From: an uncultured Eubacteriales bacterium | GTDB lineage: Bacteria > Bacillota > Clostridia > Oscillospirales > CAG-382 | Direction: 5' to 3' | Assembly: GCA_934502885.1 (NCBI GenBank) | Contig: CAKSUT010000027.1 | Coordinates: forward strand, 1 to 13,545 | Length of the DNA stretch: 13,545 nt | Part shown: positions 1-7,128 of the stretch, piece after piece | How positions within the stretch are numbered: the stretch's first letter is position 1 | How the letters are laid out: every line of letters begins with the position of its first letter | Position numbers and translations under genes: made by a program | The notes under the pieces: model-generated | Seen by the model: the letters and a program-made list of their open reading frames with translations, nothing else | Database searches by the model: none | What the model was told of the DNA's origin: nothing

Positions 1-325
1 CTGTTATTCGTATCATTGTAATTGTACGATATTTCTTCGCCGTTGTCAAGGGTAATCTTGTTAATTCTGCCTAAAATATCGTATTCTCTTGCGGTTACAG
101 CTCCGTTGGGATCGGTGAAGCTTGTGACGTTTTCTCGAGATCGGTTACGGAGCTTTCGGGAATGTCGTCGTTTGACAAATCAAGGCTGCCCTCGTCAGAA
201 ACTTGAATCGCAATTTCGGGTGAATCGGTTTCTGCGGCTTCCGCCGTCTGCGAATATACTCTTGCGGTACACACGGTAAGCGTCATGGCGAATGCAAGGA
301 CAATAGCCTGAAGTCTTCTCTTCAT
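1..325 (-). pseudogene. RHS/YD-repeat secreted protein, 5' part, apparent frameshift, cut by window edge
   Basis: The gene enters from the left edge. Translation from the ATG at 325 gives a signal peptide: a basic start (MKRR), a hydrophobic stretch (LQAIVLAFAMTLTVC), then an Ala-rich possible cleavage region (AEAAE). An acidic, Ser-rich linker follows, and this frame stops at 95. A different frame is open from about 180 to base 1 and encodes a YD/RHS-type repeat, including EYDILGRINKITLDNGEE and then YNYND, the pattern of RHS-repeat proteins. The two frames could be joined by one extra A in the AAAA run (plus-strand TTTT at 130-133), giving TDLEK followed by NVTSFTDPNGA. I therefore read one gene broken by a 1-nt deletion, or a sequencing error. 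RHS proteins are large surface or secreted proteins, often toxin carriers. AAAGGAA about 11 nt upstream supports ATG 325; a TTG at 331 is an alternative. The repeat family is fairly sure; true pseudogene status is not. Confidence 0.6.
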
Positions 326-461
326 TGTCAAACCATTCCTTTCGTTCTGTTCGGTTTTCGTCTTTGTTGCTTGTTTTCTCGTATCGCCGGGGTCTGTGAT
401 TCATCACTCCTTTTTCACATCGTTCATGTTTTGTTATCATGTGATGTTTATTTTCACCAGT

Positions 462-470
462 ATTGTATCA
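462..470 (-). promoter_or_regulatory. Possible extended -10 promoter of the RHS-type gene
   Basis: On the minus strand TGATACAAT reads as an extended -10 element (TGn plus TACAAT) about 135 nt upstream of the ATG at 325. No good -35 hexamer lies at the usual distance. The assignment is tentative. Confidence 0.3.
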
Positions 471-598
471 TTTGTGTAGACATTTTTCATTTGTTTTGTG
501 ATAATATTGTGTGAACAAATTCAAAATGCAACGGTATCAGCAGAGTCGTTCCGTAAACTTTCAGTGATGTAAAAATTTCACTTTTTCAAAAATATGTC

Positions 599-627
599 TT
601 GCATTATCACTTAAAATGAGGTATAAT
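599..627 (+). promoter_or_regulatory. Sigma-A-type promoter of the VOC-topB-acetyltransferase unit
   Basis: A perfect -10 TATAAT lies at 622-627. A weak -35 (TTGCAT, 599-604) sits exactly 17 nt upstream. The predicted transcript starts around 634, about 35 nt before the VOC start codon. No other clear promoter is seen before topB or the acetyltransferase, so the three genes are probably co-transcribed. Confidence 0.65.
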
Positions 628-668
628 GTACGTAGGTGAAAAACAACAAAATCTCGGAGGTAATTATC

Positions 669-1076
669 ATGAACAACATTTGCGGTGTACATCACGTAGC
701 ACTTCACACATCGGATCTCGAAAAGTCCATTAAATTCTACACAGAGGGTCTTGGTTTCAAGCTTGAACGCACATGGCGCAACGGCGACAACACAAAAACT
801 CTCGCCATGGTCGATGTCGGCGGCGGAAGCAAGCTTGAGCTTTTCTCTGACTGCACCGGAAAGACTACCTACCCCACAGACGCAGGAACATTCGTACATC
901 TCGCTTTCAGAGTGACCGACACAAAGGCGGCATTTGAAAGAGCACTCGCACACGGTGCGACCGAGCACATTCTCCCGAAGGAAATGACAATGCCGTCCGA
1001 CCCGCCCTACCACGTCGCGCTCTCTTTTGTAAAAGGTCCCGACGGTGAGCTTCTCGAATTTTTCCAGGAGAAATAA
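669..1076 (+). CDS. VOC-family (glyoxalase/lactoylglutathione lyase-like) metalloenzyme
   Basis: This 135-residue protein has the vicinal oxygen chelate fold: two beta-alpha-beta-beta-beta modules, roughly residues 6-60 and 73-132. The first module has HHVALHTSDLEKSIKFYTEGLGF and ends in KLELFSD; the second has FVHLAFRV and ends in GPDGELLEFF. The four expected metal ligands of glyoxalase I-type proteins are present as His9, Glu57, His77 and Glu130. Family members isomerise methylglyoxal-thiol adducts or act on other small substrates; the substrate here cannot be told from sequence. The start at 669 is chosen because GGAGG (656-660) lies 8 nt upstream; an in-frame start further upstream lacks this spacing. 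The gene is soluble-type, without signal peptide, and is followed by topB after 17 nt. The fold is near certain, the exact reaction is not. Confidence 0.88.
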   Translation: MNNICGVHHVALHTSDLEKSIKFYTEGLGFKLERTWRNGDNTKTLAMVDVGGGSKLELFSDCTGKTTYPTDAGTFVHLAFRVTDTKAAFERALAHGATEHILPKEMTMPSDPPYHVALSFVKGPDGELLEFFQEK

Positions 1077-1093
1077 TAAGGATAGGTATTGAA

Positions 1094-3286
1094 ATGTCAA
1101 AAACTTTGGTTCTTGCCGAAAAGCCGTCGGTAGCACGAGAGATTGCGAGAGTTCTCGGTTGCAGAAAAAACGGCAACGGCTGTATTGAGGGCGAGAGATA
1201 CATTGTCACATGGGCTTTGGGACATCTCGTCACACTTGCGGACCCCGAGGAGTATTCGGACACTTACAAGAAATGGTCTCTCGAAACGCTCCCCATGCTT
1301 CCCGAAAAGATGAAGCTCAAGGTCATTCCCGAAACATCGAAGCAGTATGCGGCAGTAAAGAGCTTGCTTTTGTCAAAAGATGTAGACAACGTCATAATCG
1401 CGACCGACGCAGGACGCGAAGGTGAGCTTGTCGCACGCTGGATAATAGAAAAAGCAGGCTGCAAAAAGCCGCTTCGCAGACTCTGGATATCGTCGCAGAC
1501 CGACAAAGCGATAAGGGACGGCTTTGCGCACCTTCGCGACGGCAAGGATTACGTGCCGCTGTGCAACGCCGCAAAAGCGCGTGCCGAGGCGGACTGGCTC
1601 GTCGGTCTCAACGTGACAAGAGCGTTGACGTGCAAGAATAATGCGCAGTTATCCGCCGGCAGAGTTCAGACGCCTACTCTTGCAATAATTGCGGTGCGTG
1701 AGGAGGAAATACGGAAATTCAAGTCGCGCGATTACTACAGCATTTACGCAAATCTCGGCAATTTCAACGCTCTGTACAAATCAAAAGACGGTCAGAGTGC
1801 GGTTTACGATAAGGACGCCGCCGAAAGAATTGCTTCCTCCGTAAAGGGACAAACCTTCACGGTAAAATCCGCCGTAAAAACCGACAAGAGAAAGCCCGTG
1901 CCGATGCTCTATGACCTCACCGAGCTTCAGCGCGACGCAAACAAGATATATAAGATGTCTCCGAAAGAGACGCTGTCGTGTATGCAGAGGCTTTACGAAA
2001 CACACAAGGCGCTTACCTACCCGAGAACCGACTCGCGGTATATTACGGAAGACATTGTCCCAACTCTCGGTGAGCGTCTGAAAGCAGTGGCATTCGGAGG
2101 TTTTGCGGCAACCGTCGCGGATATATCGCGCACAAAGAAAACCATAAACAAGGCGTGCGTAAACAACGCGAAGGTGTCTGATCACCATGCCATAATTCCG
2201 ACAGAGGAACGACCTGATATCAACTCATTTTCAAGTGAAGAAAAGAAGATATATCTGCTTGTCGTAACACGTTTTCTCGCCTGCTTTTACGGCGATTATC
2301 TGTATAAATCGATAAAAGCAGAATTTGAGTGCGGCGGTGAGTTATTCTACGTAACCGGTGTTGAAGAGGTCGCGAAGGGATGGAAGAGTGTTTCGGCATA
2401 CGATGTTGAGGACGACGAGGACGACCGTGACGTTGAGTCCGAAGAATCGCTTCTCCCGTCTTTCAACAAGGGCGACAAATTCAAGTGTGTGTCAACCGTT
2501 ATTAAAGCAAGAAAAACCTCTCCCCCGTCACGATACACCGAAGCGTCGCTTCTTTCGGCAATGGAGAATCCGTCGAAGTTCATAACCGACAGGAAGATGA
2601 AGGAATACATCGGCGGAGGTCTCGGAACGCCGGCGACAAGAGCGGACATTATCGAAAAGCTATATTCGACGTTTTACATTGAGAAAAAGGACAACGTCAT
2701 TCACCCGACCTCTAAAGGTATGCAGCTTATTTCAATCGTACCGTCCGACCTCAAAGAGCCGCTTCTCACGGCAACGTGGGAAAAACAGCTTGAGGAGATA
2801 GCGTCAAATAAGGGTACGAAAGAAGCTTTCATCACAGATATACGAAAGTATTCCGCGAACCTTGTAAAAGAGGTTGCAAACAGCAACGCAAAGTATGTTC
2901 ACGACAATCTGACAAGGACGCCATGTCCCGAGTGCGGAAAGATGATGCTCGAGGTCACGGGCAAAAAGGGAAAGTTGCTTGTTTGTCAGGACAGAGAATG
3001 CGGTTACAGGCAGAACCTTTCCATGCGCACAAAGGTGCGTTGTCCGAACTGCCACAAGCCGCTTGAACTTGTGGGAAGCGGTGACAAAAAGCTTTACACC
3101 TGCACTTGCGGTTTCAGAGAAAAGCCTGACAGATTCCACGCAGAACACTCCGGCGGCAATTCAGCATCAAAGAAGTTCGTGAATGATTTCCTAAAGGCGC
3201 AGGACAAGGAAAAACTTCCAAAGGAAGAGAGTCCGTTTGCACTTGCGATGAAAAAAGCAATGGAAGAAAAGAAAAAATCGAAATAG
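1094..3286 (+). CDS. topB: DNA topoisomerase III (type IA)
   Basis: This 730-residue type IA topoisomerase makes a transient single-strand break through a 5'-phosphotyrosine and passes a strand; it helps decatenate DNA and resolve recombination intermediates. The N-terminal Toprim domain shows LAEKPSVAREIARVLG near residue 5 and ATDAGREGEL with Asp105, Glu109 and Glu111. The catalytic tyrosine is Tyr309 in LTYPRTDSRY. AGRVQTPTL and GLGTPATRA are further family signatures. The C-terminus has two zinc-ribbon-like Cys sets: C611/C614 with C631/C636, and C650/C653 with C670/C672. It ends in a Lys-rich tail, suited to DNA contact. An acidic patch (DDEDDRDVESEE) interrupts the core near residue 440. 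The length is typical of Firmicute TopB. It starts 17 nt after the VOC gene with a weak SD (AAGGAT), so it likely depends on that upstream transcript. Confidence 0.96.
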   Translation: MSKTLVLAEKPSVAREIARVLGCRKNGNGCIEGERYIVTWALGHLVTLADPEEYSDTYKKWSLETLPMLPEKMKLKVIPETSKQYAAVKSLLLSKDVDNVIIATDAGREGELVARWIIEKAGCKKPLRRLWISSQTDKAIRDGFAHLRDGKDYVPLCNAAKARAEADWLVGLNVTRALTCKNNAQLSAGRVQTPTLAIIAVREEEIRKFKSRDYYSIYANLGNFNALYKSKDGQSAVYDKDAAERIASSVKGQTFTVKSAVKTDKRKPVPMLYDLTELQRDANKIYKMSPKETLSCMQRLYETHKALTYPRTDSRYITEDIVPTLGERLKAVAFGGFAATVADISRTKKTINKACVNNAKVSDHHAIIPTEERPDINSFSSEEKKIYLLVVTRFLACFYGDYLYKSIKAEFECGGELFYVTGVEEVAKGWKSVSAYDVEDDEDDRDVESEESLLPSFNKGDKFKCVSTVIKARKTSPPSRYTEASLLSAMENPSKFITDRKMKEYIGGGLGTPATRADIIEKLYSTFYIEKKDNVIHPTSKGMQLISIVPSDLKEPLLTATWEKQLEEIASNKGTKEAFITDIRKYSANLVKEVANSNAKYVHDNLTRTPCPECGKMMLEVTGKKGKLLVCQDRECGYRQNLSMRTKVRCPNCHKPLELVGSGDKKLYTCTCGFREKPDRFHAEHSGGNSASKKFVNDFLKAQDKEKLPKEESPFALAMKKAMEEKKKSK

Positions 3287-3345
3287 GCGAAACTGTCCGA
3301 AGTTAAGGTAATATTGCATCAAGAATTCTCGGAGGTTCTTTACAC

Positions 3346-3981
3346 ATGACAGGACCAGACCCCAACAAAATTTATCCCAACGAAAACATAAAACAGGTTG
3401 TATATATCAAAAACGTCATTTCACGTCCCAACATTATTGTCGGTGATTATACCTACTACGACGATGTGAACGGTGCGGAGAAATTCGAGGAACACGTTAC
3501 GCATCATTATGAGTTTCTCGGCGACAGGCTCATTATCGGAAAATTCTGCGCCATTGCAAAGGGAATTGAGTTCGTGATGAACGGTGCAAACCACAGGATG
3601 AAAAGCATCTCAACCTACCCTTTCAACATAATGGGAGGCGGATGGGAGAAATACACACCGATGCTTGACGACCTTCCGCTCAAAGGCGACACGGTTGTCG
3701 GAAATGACGTATGGATCGGACAGAACGTAACAGTTATGCCGGGTGTGCATATAGGCGACGGAGCGATTATCGCCGCAAACTCGGTTGTTGCAAAAGATGT
3801 ACCGCCGTATTGCGTTGTCGGGGGGAATCCGTGCCGAGTAATAAGGCGGCGCTTTGACGAAGAGCTTACTTCTTATCTGCTGAATCTAAAATGGTGGGAT
3901 TGGGAGGCAGAAAAAATCTTCCGTAACATGGAGTCGCTGTGCAGCGGCGATCTGACGAAAATCAGACAGATAAAAGACTGA
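3346..3981 (+). CDS. Vat-like xenobiotic (streptogramin A / CatB-type) O-acetyltransferase
   Basis: This 211-residue hexapeptide-repeat (left-handed beta-helix) acetyltransferase would use acetyl-CoA to acetylate a hydroxyl on a small molecule. From memory the match to Vat(D)/Vat(E)-type streptogramin A acetyltransferases runs over the whole length: GPDPNKIYP near the N-terminus, VGDYTYYD, IGKFCAI, MNGANHRM with catalytic His83, STYPFN, GWEKYTP, LPLKGDTVVGNDVWIG, VMPGVHIGDGAIIAANSVV, GGNPCRVI and LKWWDW. Vat proteins are about 210 residues, so the gene looks intact. GGAGG at 3331-3335 lies 10 nt before the ATG. The gene follows topB by 59 nt without an obvious own promoter and ends just before a terminator. 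Resistance activity is inferred from family membership; chromosomal homologues of this group may act on other substrates. Confidence 0.85.
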   Translation: MTGPDPNKIYPNENIKQVVYIKNVISRPNIIVGDYTYYDDVNGAEKFEEHVTHHYEFLGDRLIIGKFCAIAKGIEFVMNGANHRMKSISTYPFNIMGGGWEKYTPMLDDLPLKGDTVVGNDVWIGQNVTVMPGVHIGDGAIIAANSVVAKDVPPYCVVGGNPCRVIRRRFDEELTSYLLNLKWWDWEAEKIFRNMESLCSGDLTKIRQIKD

Positions 3982-4040
3982 AAGCATGAGCTTGACGTAT
4001 GTGGTAAGCTTCTGAAGAAAAAAGAATTTTTGAAAAGAAA

Positions 4041-4075
4041 AACCGTGGGCAACATAAGCTGTCCACGGTTCTTTT
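4041..4075. terminator. Bidirectional intrinsic terminator between convergent operons
   Basis: AACCGTGGGCA (4041-4051) pairs with TGTCCACGGTT (4060-4070), 11 pairs with one G-T wobble, around an 8-nt loop. On the plus strand CTTTT follows; on the minus strand the other side reads TTTTTCTTTTC. It can therefore end both the acetyltransferase transcript and the CD1247-type transcript. Confidence 0.85.
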
Positions 4076-4114
4076 GACTTTACAAAAACAAATTACAAGC
4101 CGACAGTTCTGGAA

Positions 4115-4444
4115 TCAGAAAGTCTGTTCCTCACACTCGCCGCACTTGCCGAGATCCGCACCGTCGCAGCCTTCGCAAGCGTCGAAATCGTCGTCCTCAT
4201 CATCGTAGTCTTCGTCATCGTCAATTCCGTAAAGCACTTCCTCAACGTCGCCGAGATCCTCGTCGAGTTCATCGGCAAAGTCATAGAGGGTATCCACATC
4301 GTCGGAAACCATATCGAGTTCCTCGGAAATGTCTGCGAGGATATCCGCCATGAGAGAAATGAGCTTTCCTTCATCGCTGGAGGTATCAAACTTCATGCCT
4401 TCCATTACACCTTTGAGGTGCGCCACTTTTTCATTGATAGTCAT
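4115..4444 (-). CDS. CD1247 N-terminal domain-type small acidic protein with C-terminal CxxC pair
   Basis: The 109-residue product starts MTINEKVAHLKGVMEG and continues as a predicted helical, strongly acidic protein. I recognise the N-terminal 70 residues as the domain named after Clostridioides difficile CD1247, which commonly follows efp in clostridia; its function is unknown. Residues 75-88 are almost all Asp/Glu. The last 20 residues hold C90-x2-C93-x7-C101-x2-C104, which could bind one zinc. As I recall, relatives carry a longer C-terminal zinc ribbon, so this copy looks shortened. AGGAGG (4451-4456) lies 6 nt before the ATG. The gene follows efp by 60 nt without a clear terminator between them, so the two are probably co-transcribed. 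It has no membrane segment or signal peptide. Confidence 0.75.
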   Translation of the reverse strand: MTINEKVAHLKGVMEGMKFDTSSDEGKLISLMADILADISEELDMVSDDVDTLYDFADELDEDLGDVEEVLYGIDDDEDYDDEDDDFDACEGCDGADLGKCGECEEQTF

Positions 4445-4504
4445 TGTCGTTCCTCCTTTAAAAATAAATTCTGCGTTGCTCGCGGCAAAGCCGTGATACG
4501 GGAA

Positions 4505-5062
4505 TTAAACTCTTTCGAGGTATTCGCCTGTTCTTGTGTCGATCTTGAGGACGTCACCGATGTTAACAAAGAGCGGAACCTTGATCTGAGCGCCTGTTTC
4601 AAGTGTTGCGGGCTTGGAAGCACCGGTAGCCGTGTCGCCCTTGAAGCCGGGTTCGGTTTCGGTTACTTCGAGTTCAACGAACATGGGAGGTTCAACGCCG
4701 AAAACGTTGCCCTTGTAGGAAATCATTCTTACTATCATGTTCTCCTTTACGAACTTGAAGTTATCGCCGAGCTTCTCCTTGTTGAGAGGGATCTGGTCGA
4801 AAGTCTCGTTGTCCATGAAGTAGTAAAGTTCGCCGTCGTTGTAAAGATACTGCATATCCTTTCTCTCTACAAGAGCGGTCGGGAACTTATCGGTGGGGTT
4901 GAAAGTTCTTTCGATTACGGCACCGGTAATTACGTTGCGGAGCTTTGTTCTTACGAAAGCCGCACCCTTGCCGGGCTTTACGTGCTGGAATTCAATGATC
5001 TGGAGTACGTTTCCGTCATCCTCAAATGTCAAACCGTTTCTGAAATCTCCTGCTGTTACCAT
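4505..5062 (-). CDS. efp: Elongation factor P
   Basis: This 185-residue EF-P binds the ribosome between the P and E sites and rescues stalling at consecutive prolines. Three beta-barrel domains fit the usual layout: KOW-like about 1-63, OB about 66-127 and OB about 128-185. The tip loop reads HVKPGKGAAFVRTK, with the modifiable lysine at Lys32, the position modified in other bacteria; which modification is used here is not shown. The C-terminus has the typical KVPLFVNIGDVLKIDTRTGEY. No epmA/epmB-like modification gene is present in the window. GGAGG (minus strand, about 10 nt upstream) supports this start. A dedicated promoter (5128-5156) lies between it and the upstream M24 peptidase gene, and the CD1247-type gene follows. 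Confidence 0.97.
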   Translation of the reverse strand: MVTAGDFRNGLTFEDDGNVLQIIEFQHVKPGKGAAFVRTKLRNVITGAVIERTFNPTDKFPTALVERKDMQYLYNDGELYYFMDNETFDQIPLNKEKLGDNFKFVKENMIVRMISYKGNVFGVEPPMFVELEVTETEPGFKGDTATGASKPATLETGAQIKVPLFVNIGDVLKIDTRTGEYLERV

Positions 5063-5127
5063 TGTTTTTTTCCTCCAATTATTTAATGCGTTCTTATAAT
5101 GCGCGCACTTAAAATAAGTTACATTTC

Positions 5128-5156
5128 ATTATACCGCATATTTTTTAATATTTCAA
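5128..5156 (-). promoter_or_regulatory. Strong sigma-A-type promoter for efp
   Basis: On the minus strand TTGAAA (5151-5156) and TATAAT (5128-5133) are separated by exactly 17 nt. The -35 begins only 8 nt after the stop codon of the M24 peptidase gene. The predicted leader of efp is about 55-60 nt. It gives efp and the CD1247-type gene expression independent of the long upstream operon. Confidence 0.8.
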
Positions 5157-5164
5157 GAGCATTT

Positions 5165-6253
5165 TTATAATATTATGAGATGTTTTTTACTTTCCGTCAG
5201 ATTTTTACAGCCGTCGGCGGTAATTTCGACGATATCCTCTATTCTGACGCCGTATTTTCCGTTTATATAGATGCCCGGCTCGACGCTGAGTACTGCCCCC
5301 TCGGGAATTTCCGATTTACATGACGGTGAAAAATTCGGATTTTCGTGAATCTCTATGCCGAGGGAGTGACCGGTACTGTGACCGAAGCATCCCTCATAGC
5401 CGCTTGCATAGATGAAATCTCTTGCCGCGGCGTCAACCTCCGAGCCTATGACGTTCGCTTTTATTGATTCAAGCGCGCGCTTTTGAGCCTCTGCGACGGT
5501 GTTGTAAACCTTTATCATGTCGGCATCAGGTTTGCCTACGCACACGGTTCTCGTCATATCCGAGCAATAGCCGCCGAACTTCGAGCCGAAGTCCATTGTA
5601 ACAAAGCCTTTGTCAATGACAGTTTCGTCAGGAACGCCGTGCGGAAGCGACGATTTTCTGCCGGAAACGCAGATTGTATCGAAAGCAATGCCGTCCGCGC
5701 CGTTTTTGTGCATGAAGTACTCAAGCTCAAGCGCGATATCACGCTCCGCTACGCCCGGCTTAATGTACGAAAGAATATGCGTAAATGCGGCGTCTGTTAT
5801 CTTCTGAGCAGACTTAATCGTGGAAAGCTCCGCTTCGTCCTTCACCGCACGCAGGGCAGTCACGGCACCGTTATCTCCGACGACGGTGATTCCTGCCTCA
5901 CCGAGTTTTTTCGATATGTTATCGTATTCGTATGCGGTAAGGCTCATATTCTCTACCGCAACAGTCGCCGCGCCGAGACCGCTTGCCGATATCACCTCTT
6001 TAACGTAATCAGTCATAGGTTTTGCCGTCTGCACAATATCAAACGATGAGTCAATGATGCCGTCGGCTCTTTTTCTGACCGCCGCTTCATAGTATCTGAA
6101 GTCGAGGAAGAGGTACGATTTATTTGGCGTGAGCAAAACGCAGCCTGCGGAGGACTTCATGCCGCTTGCGTAAAATCGGTTCTCCTCAGAGGAAATAAGC
6201 ATTGCGTCGGCAAAATTCCCGTAAACTTCACGGATTTTTTCAAGTCTTGTCAT
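5165..6253 (-). CDS. M24-family aminopeptidase P (Xaa-Pro-type) peptidase
   Basis: This 362-residue cytosolic pita-bread metallopeptidase would remove N-terminal residues preceding proline. The N-terminal creatinase-like domain covers about 1-130 and the catalytic domain 140-360. All five dinuclear metal ligands are visible: Asp221 (VTMDFG), Asp232 (YCSDMTRT), His296 (GHSTGHSLG), Glu325 (SVEPGIYI) and Glu339 (VRIEDIVEI). The accessory His205 in SLPHG is also present. Length and motifs match complete clostridial members that sit directly before efp. The ATG overlaps the stop codon of the preceding gene as TAATG, and GGAGG lies inside the end of that gene, so translation is probably coupled. 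A link to EF-P, with one protein making and the other trimming proline-containing peptides, is only suggested by the conserved neighbourhood. Confidence 0.93.
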   Translation of the reverse strand: MTRLEKIREVYGNFADAMLISSEENRFYASGMKSSAGCVLLTPNKSYLFLDFRYYEAAVRKRADGIIDSSFDIVQTAKPMTDYVKEVISASGLGAATVAVENMSLTAYEYDNISKKLGEAGITVVGDNGAVTALRAVKDEAELSTIKSAQKITDAAFTHILSYIKPGVAERDIALELEYFMHKNGADGIAFDTICVSGRKSSLPHGVPDETVIDKGFVTMDFGSKFGGYCSDMTRTVCVGKPDADMIKVYNTVAEAQKRALESIKANVIGSEVDAAARDFIYASGYEGCFGHSTGHSLGIEIHENPNFSPSCKSEIPEGAVLSVEPGIYINGKYGVRIEDIVEITADGCKNLTESKKHLIIL

Positions 6254-7128
6254 TACGCACCGCCCTCCTTTACGATTCTGTTATACTCGTTCTGCATTGT
6301 GAGTGCATCCTCCGCCATTGTGCCGTCCGATTCGCATATTATCGTCGGCGACACGCCGAGGTCTGCAATTGCTTTCATGAGCGGAACATAATCCGGACCA
6401 TAGGTTTCGTCGGCAAAAGTGAGATGCTTCTTTTCGCCGCCTTTTGTGTATTCAATTTTAGAGAAGTGACAATGCAAATTTCCCGCGTATTCACTTCCGA
6501 CTTTTCGCGATATTTCGTCGAAAATGCGCTTATAATCATCGGCACTCGTAAAAACGCCGCCCATTTCGCGCGCGTTCATATGCCCGAAATCAATGACGGG
6601 AGCTACTGTTTTGTCAACCTCGCACATTGAAAGAACCTCATCGAAAGTGCCGAGCTGGTTTACCTTACCCATTGTTTCAATGCCGAGCGTTACTCCGTAT
6701 AGTCCCTCTTCTTCGAGCCTTCTAAGCGTATGGCGAAGCGCCTCTTTGGCATAGTCGAGTGCGACAGCACGATCGAGTTTCGCCGTGCTTCCGGCGTGTA
6801 TGACAATCGTTTTTCCGCCCATAGCCCTTACTGCCGCTGCACTTTTTATGATGTAGTCTGCGCTCTTGAGGCGTTTTTCGGGATCTACGGATGAAAGAGA
6901 AATAAAGTACGGTGCGTGGATAGACAGCGAAACGCCGTACTTTTTCGCATTCTCACCGATTTTGGTGAACGTCGGAAGCGATGCGGTGACACCGTTTCCG
7001 GCTTCGTACTCATATGCGCCGAGTCCCATACCGCTCACCCATTCGGGTGCATCAAGTGTTGATTTTTTACCTGCGGCGTAAAAACTTTCCGAGTTGCCGC
7101 CCGGACCGAACAAAGGATTTTTACTCAT
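6253..7128 (-). CDS. Endonuclease IV-like TIM-barrel protein (AP endonuclease 2 family)
   Basis: The 291-residue product has the xylose-isomerase-like TIM barrel of deoxyribonuclease IV, which cuts DNA at abasic sites using three zinc ions. Ligand-type residues seen are His71 (IHAPYF), His111 (IHAGST), Glu151 (GIETMG), Asp180 and His183 (IDFGHMNAR), His219/His221 (LHCHFSK), His235 and Glu266 (ICESDG). The Asp-x-His motif of E. coli Nfo (Asp229/His231) is replaced by GEKKH, so one ligand may be missing or shifted; the product may be a clostridial Nfo relative with another substrate. The start MSKNPLFGPG at 7128 overlaps the end of the yqeG-type gene by 8 nt. An in-frame upstream start (7206) would lie deep inside that gene and add an unrelated basic leader, so it is rejected. 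The SD is weak, which fits coupled translation. Confidence 0.82.
   Translation of the reverse strand: MSKNPLFGPGGNSESFYAAGKKSTLDAPEWVSGMGLGAYEYEAGNGVTASLPTFTKIGENAKKYGVSLSIHAPYFISLSSVDPEKRLKSADYIIKSAAAVRAMGGKTIVIHAGSTAKLDRAVALDYAKEALRHTLRRLEEEGLYGVTLGIETMGKVNQLGTFDEVLSMCEVDKTVAPVIDFGHMNAREMGGVFTSADDYKRIFDEISRKVGSEYAGNLHCHFSKIEYTKGGEKKHLTFADETYGPDYVPLMKAIADLGVSPTIICESDGTMAEDALTMQNEYNRIVKEGGA

Larger units (their letters stand above)
326..668. other. Divergent intergenic region without a supported gene
   Basis: This AT-rich stretch separates the leftward RHS-type gene from the rightward VOC gene. It holds candidate promoters for both directions (462-470 minus; 599-627 plus) and an untranslated leader of roughly 130 nt before the RHS-type gene. 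A minus-strand open frame starting with the ATG after AAAAAGGAGTG (near 403) is too close to that SD-like sequence (about 2 nt) and overlaps the RHS signal-peptide region in another frame, so it is not called. No RNA gene, repeat array or strong hairpin is visible. Confidence 0.6.

Noticed and set aside
195..403. Small minus-strand ORF starting MNHRPRRYEK after AAAAAGGAGTG
   Set aside because: The SD-like sequence is only about 2 nt from the ATG, and the frame runs through the RHS signal-peptide region in a different frame. The signal peptide is the more convincing reading.
4483..4493. CGGC-AAA-GCCG hairpin between efp and the CD1247-type gene, a possible terminator
   Set aside because: The stem has only four pairs and no T-run follows directly. 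The next strong feature is the SD of the following gene, so read-through is more likely.
4418..5086. Plus-strand open frame opposite efp
   Set aside because: The efp gene on the minus strand is unambiguous, with promoter and SD; the opposite frame has neither.
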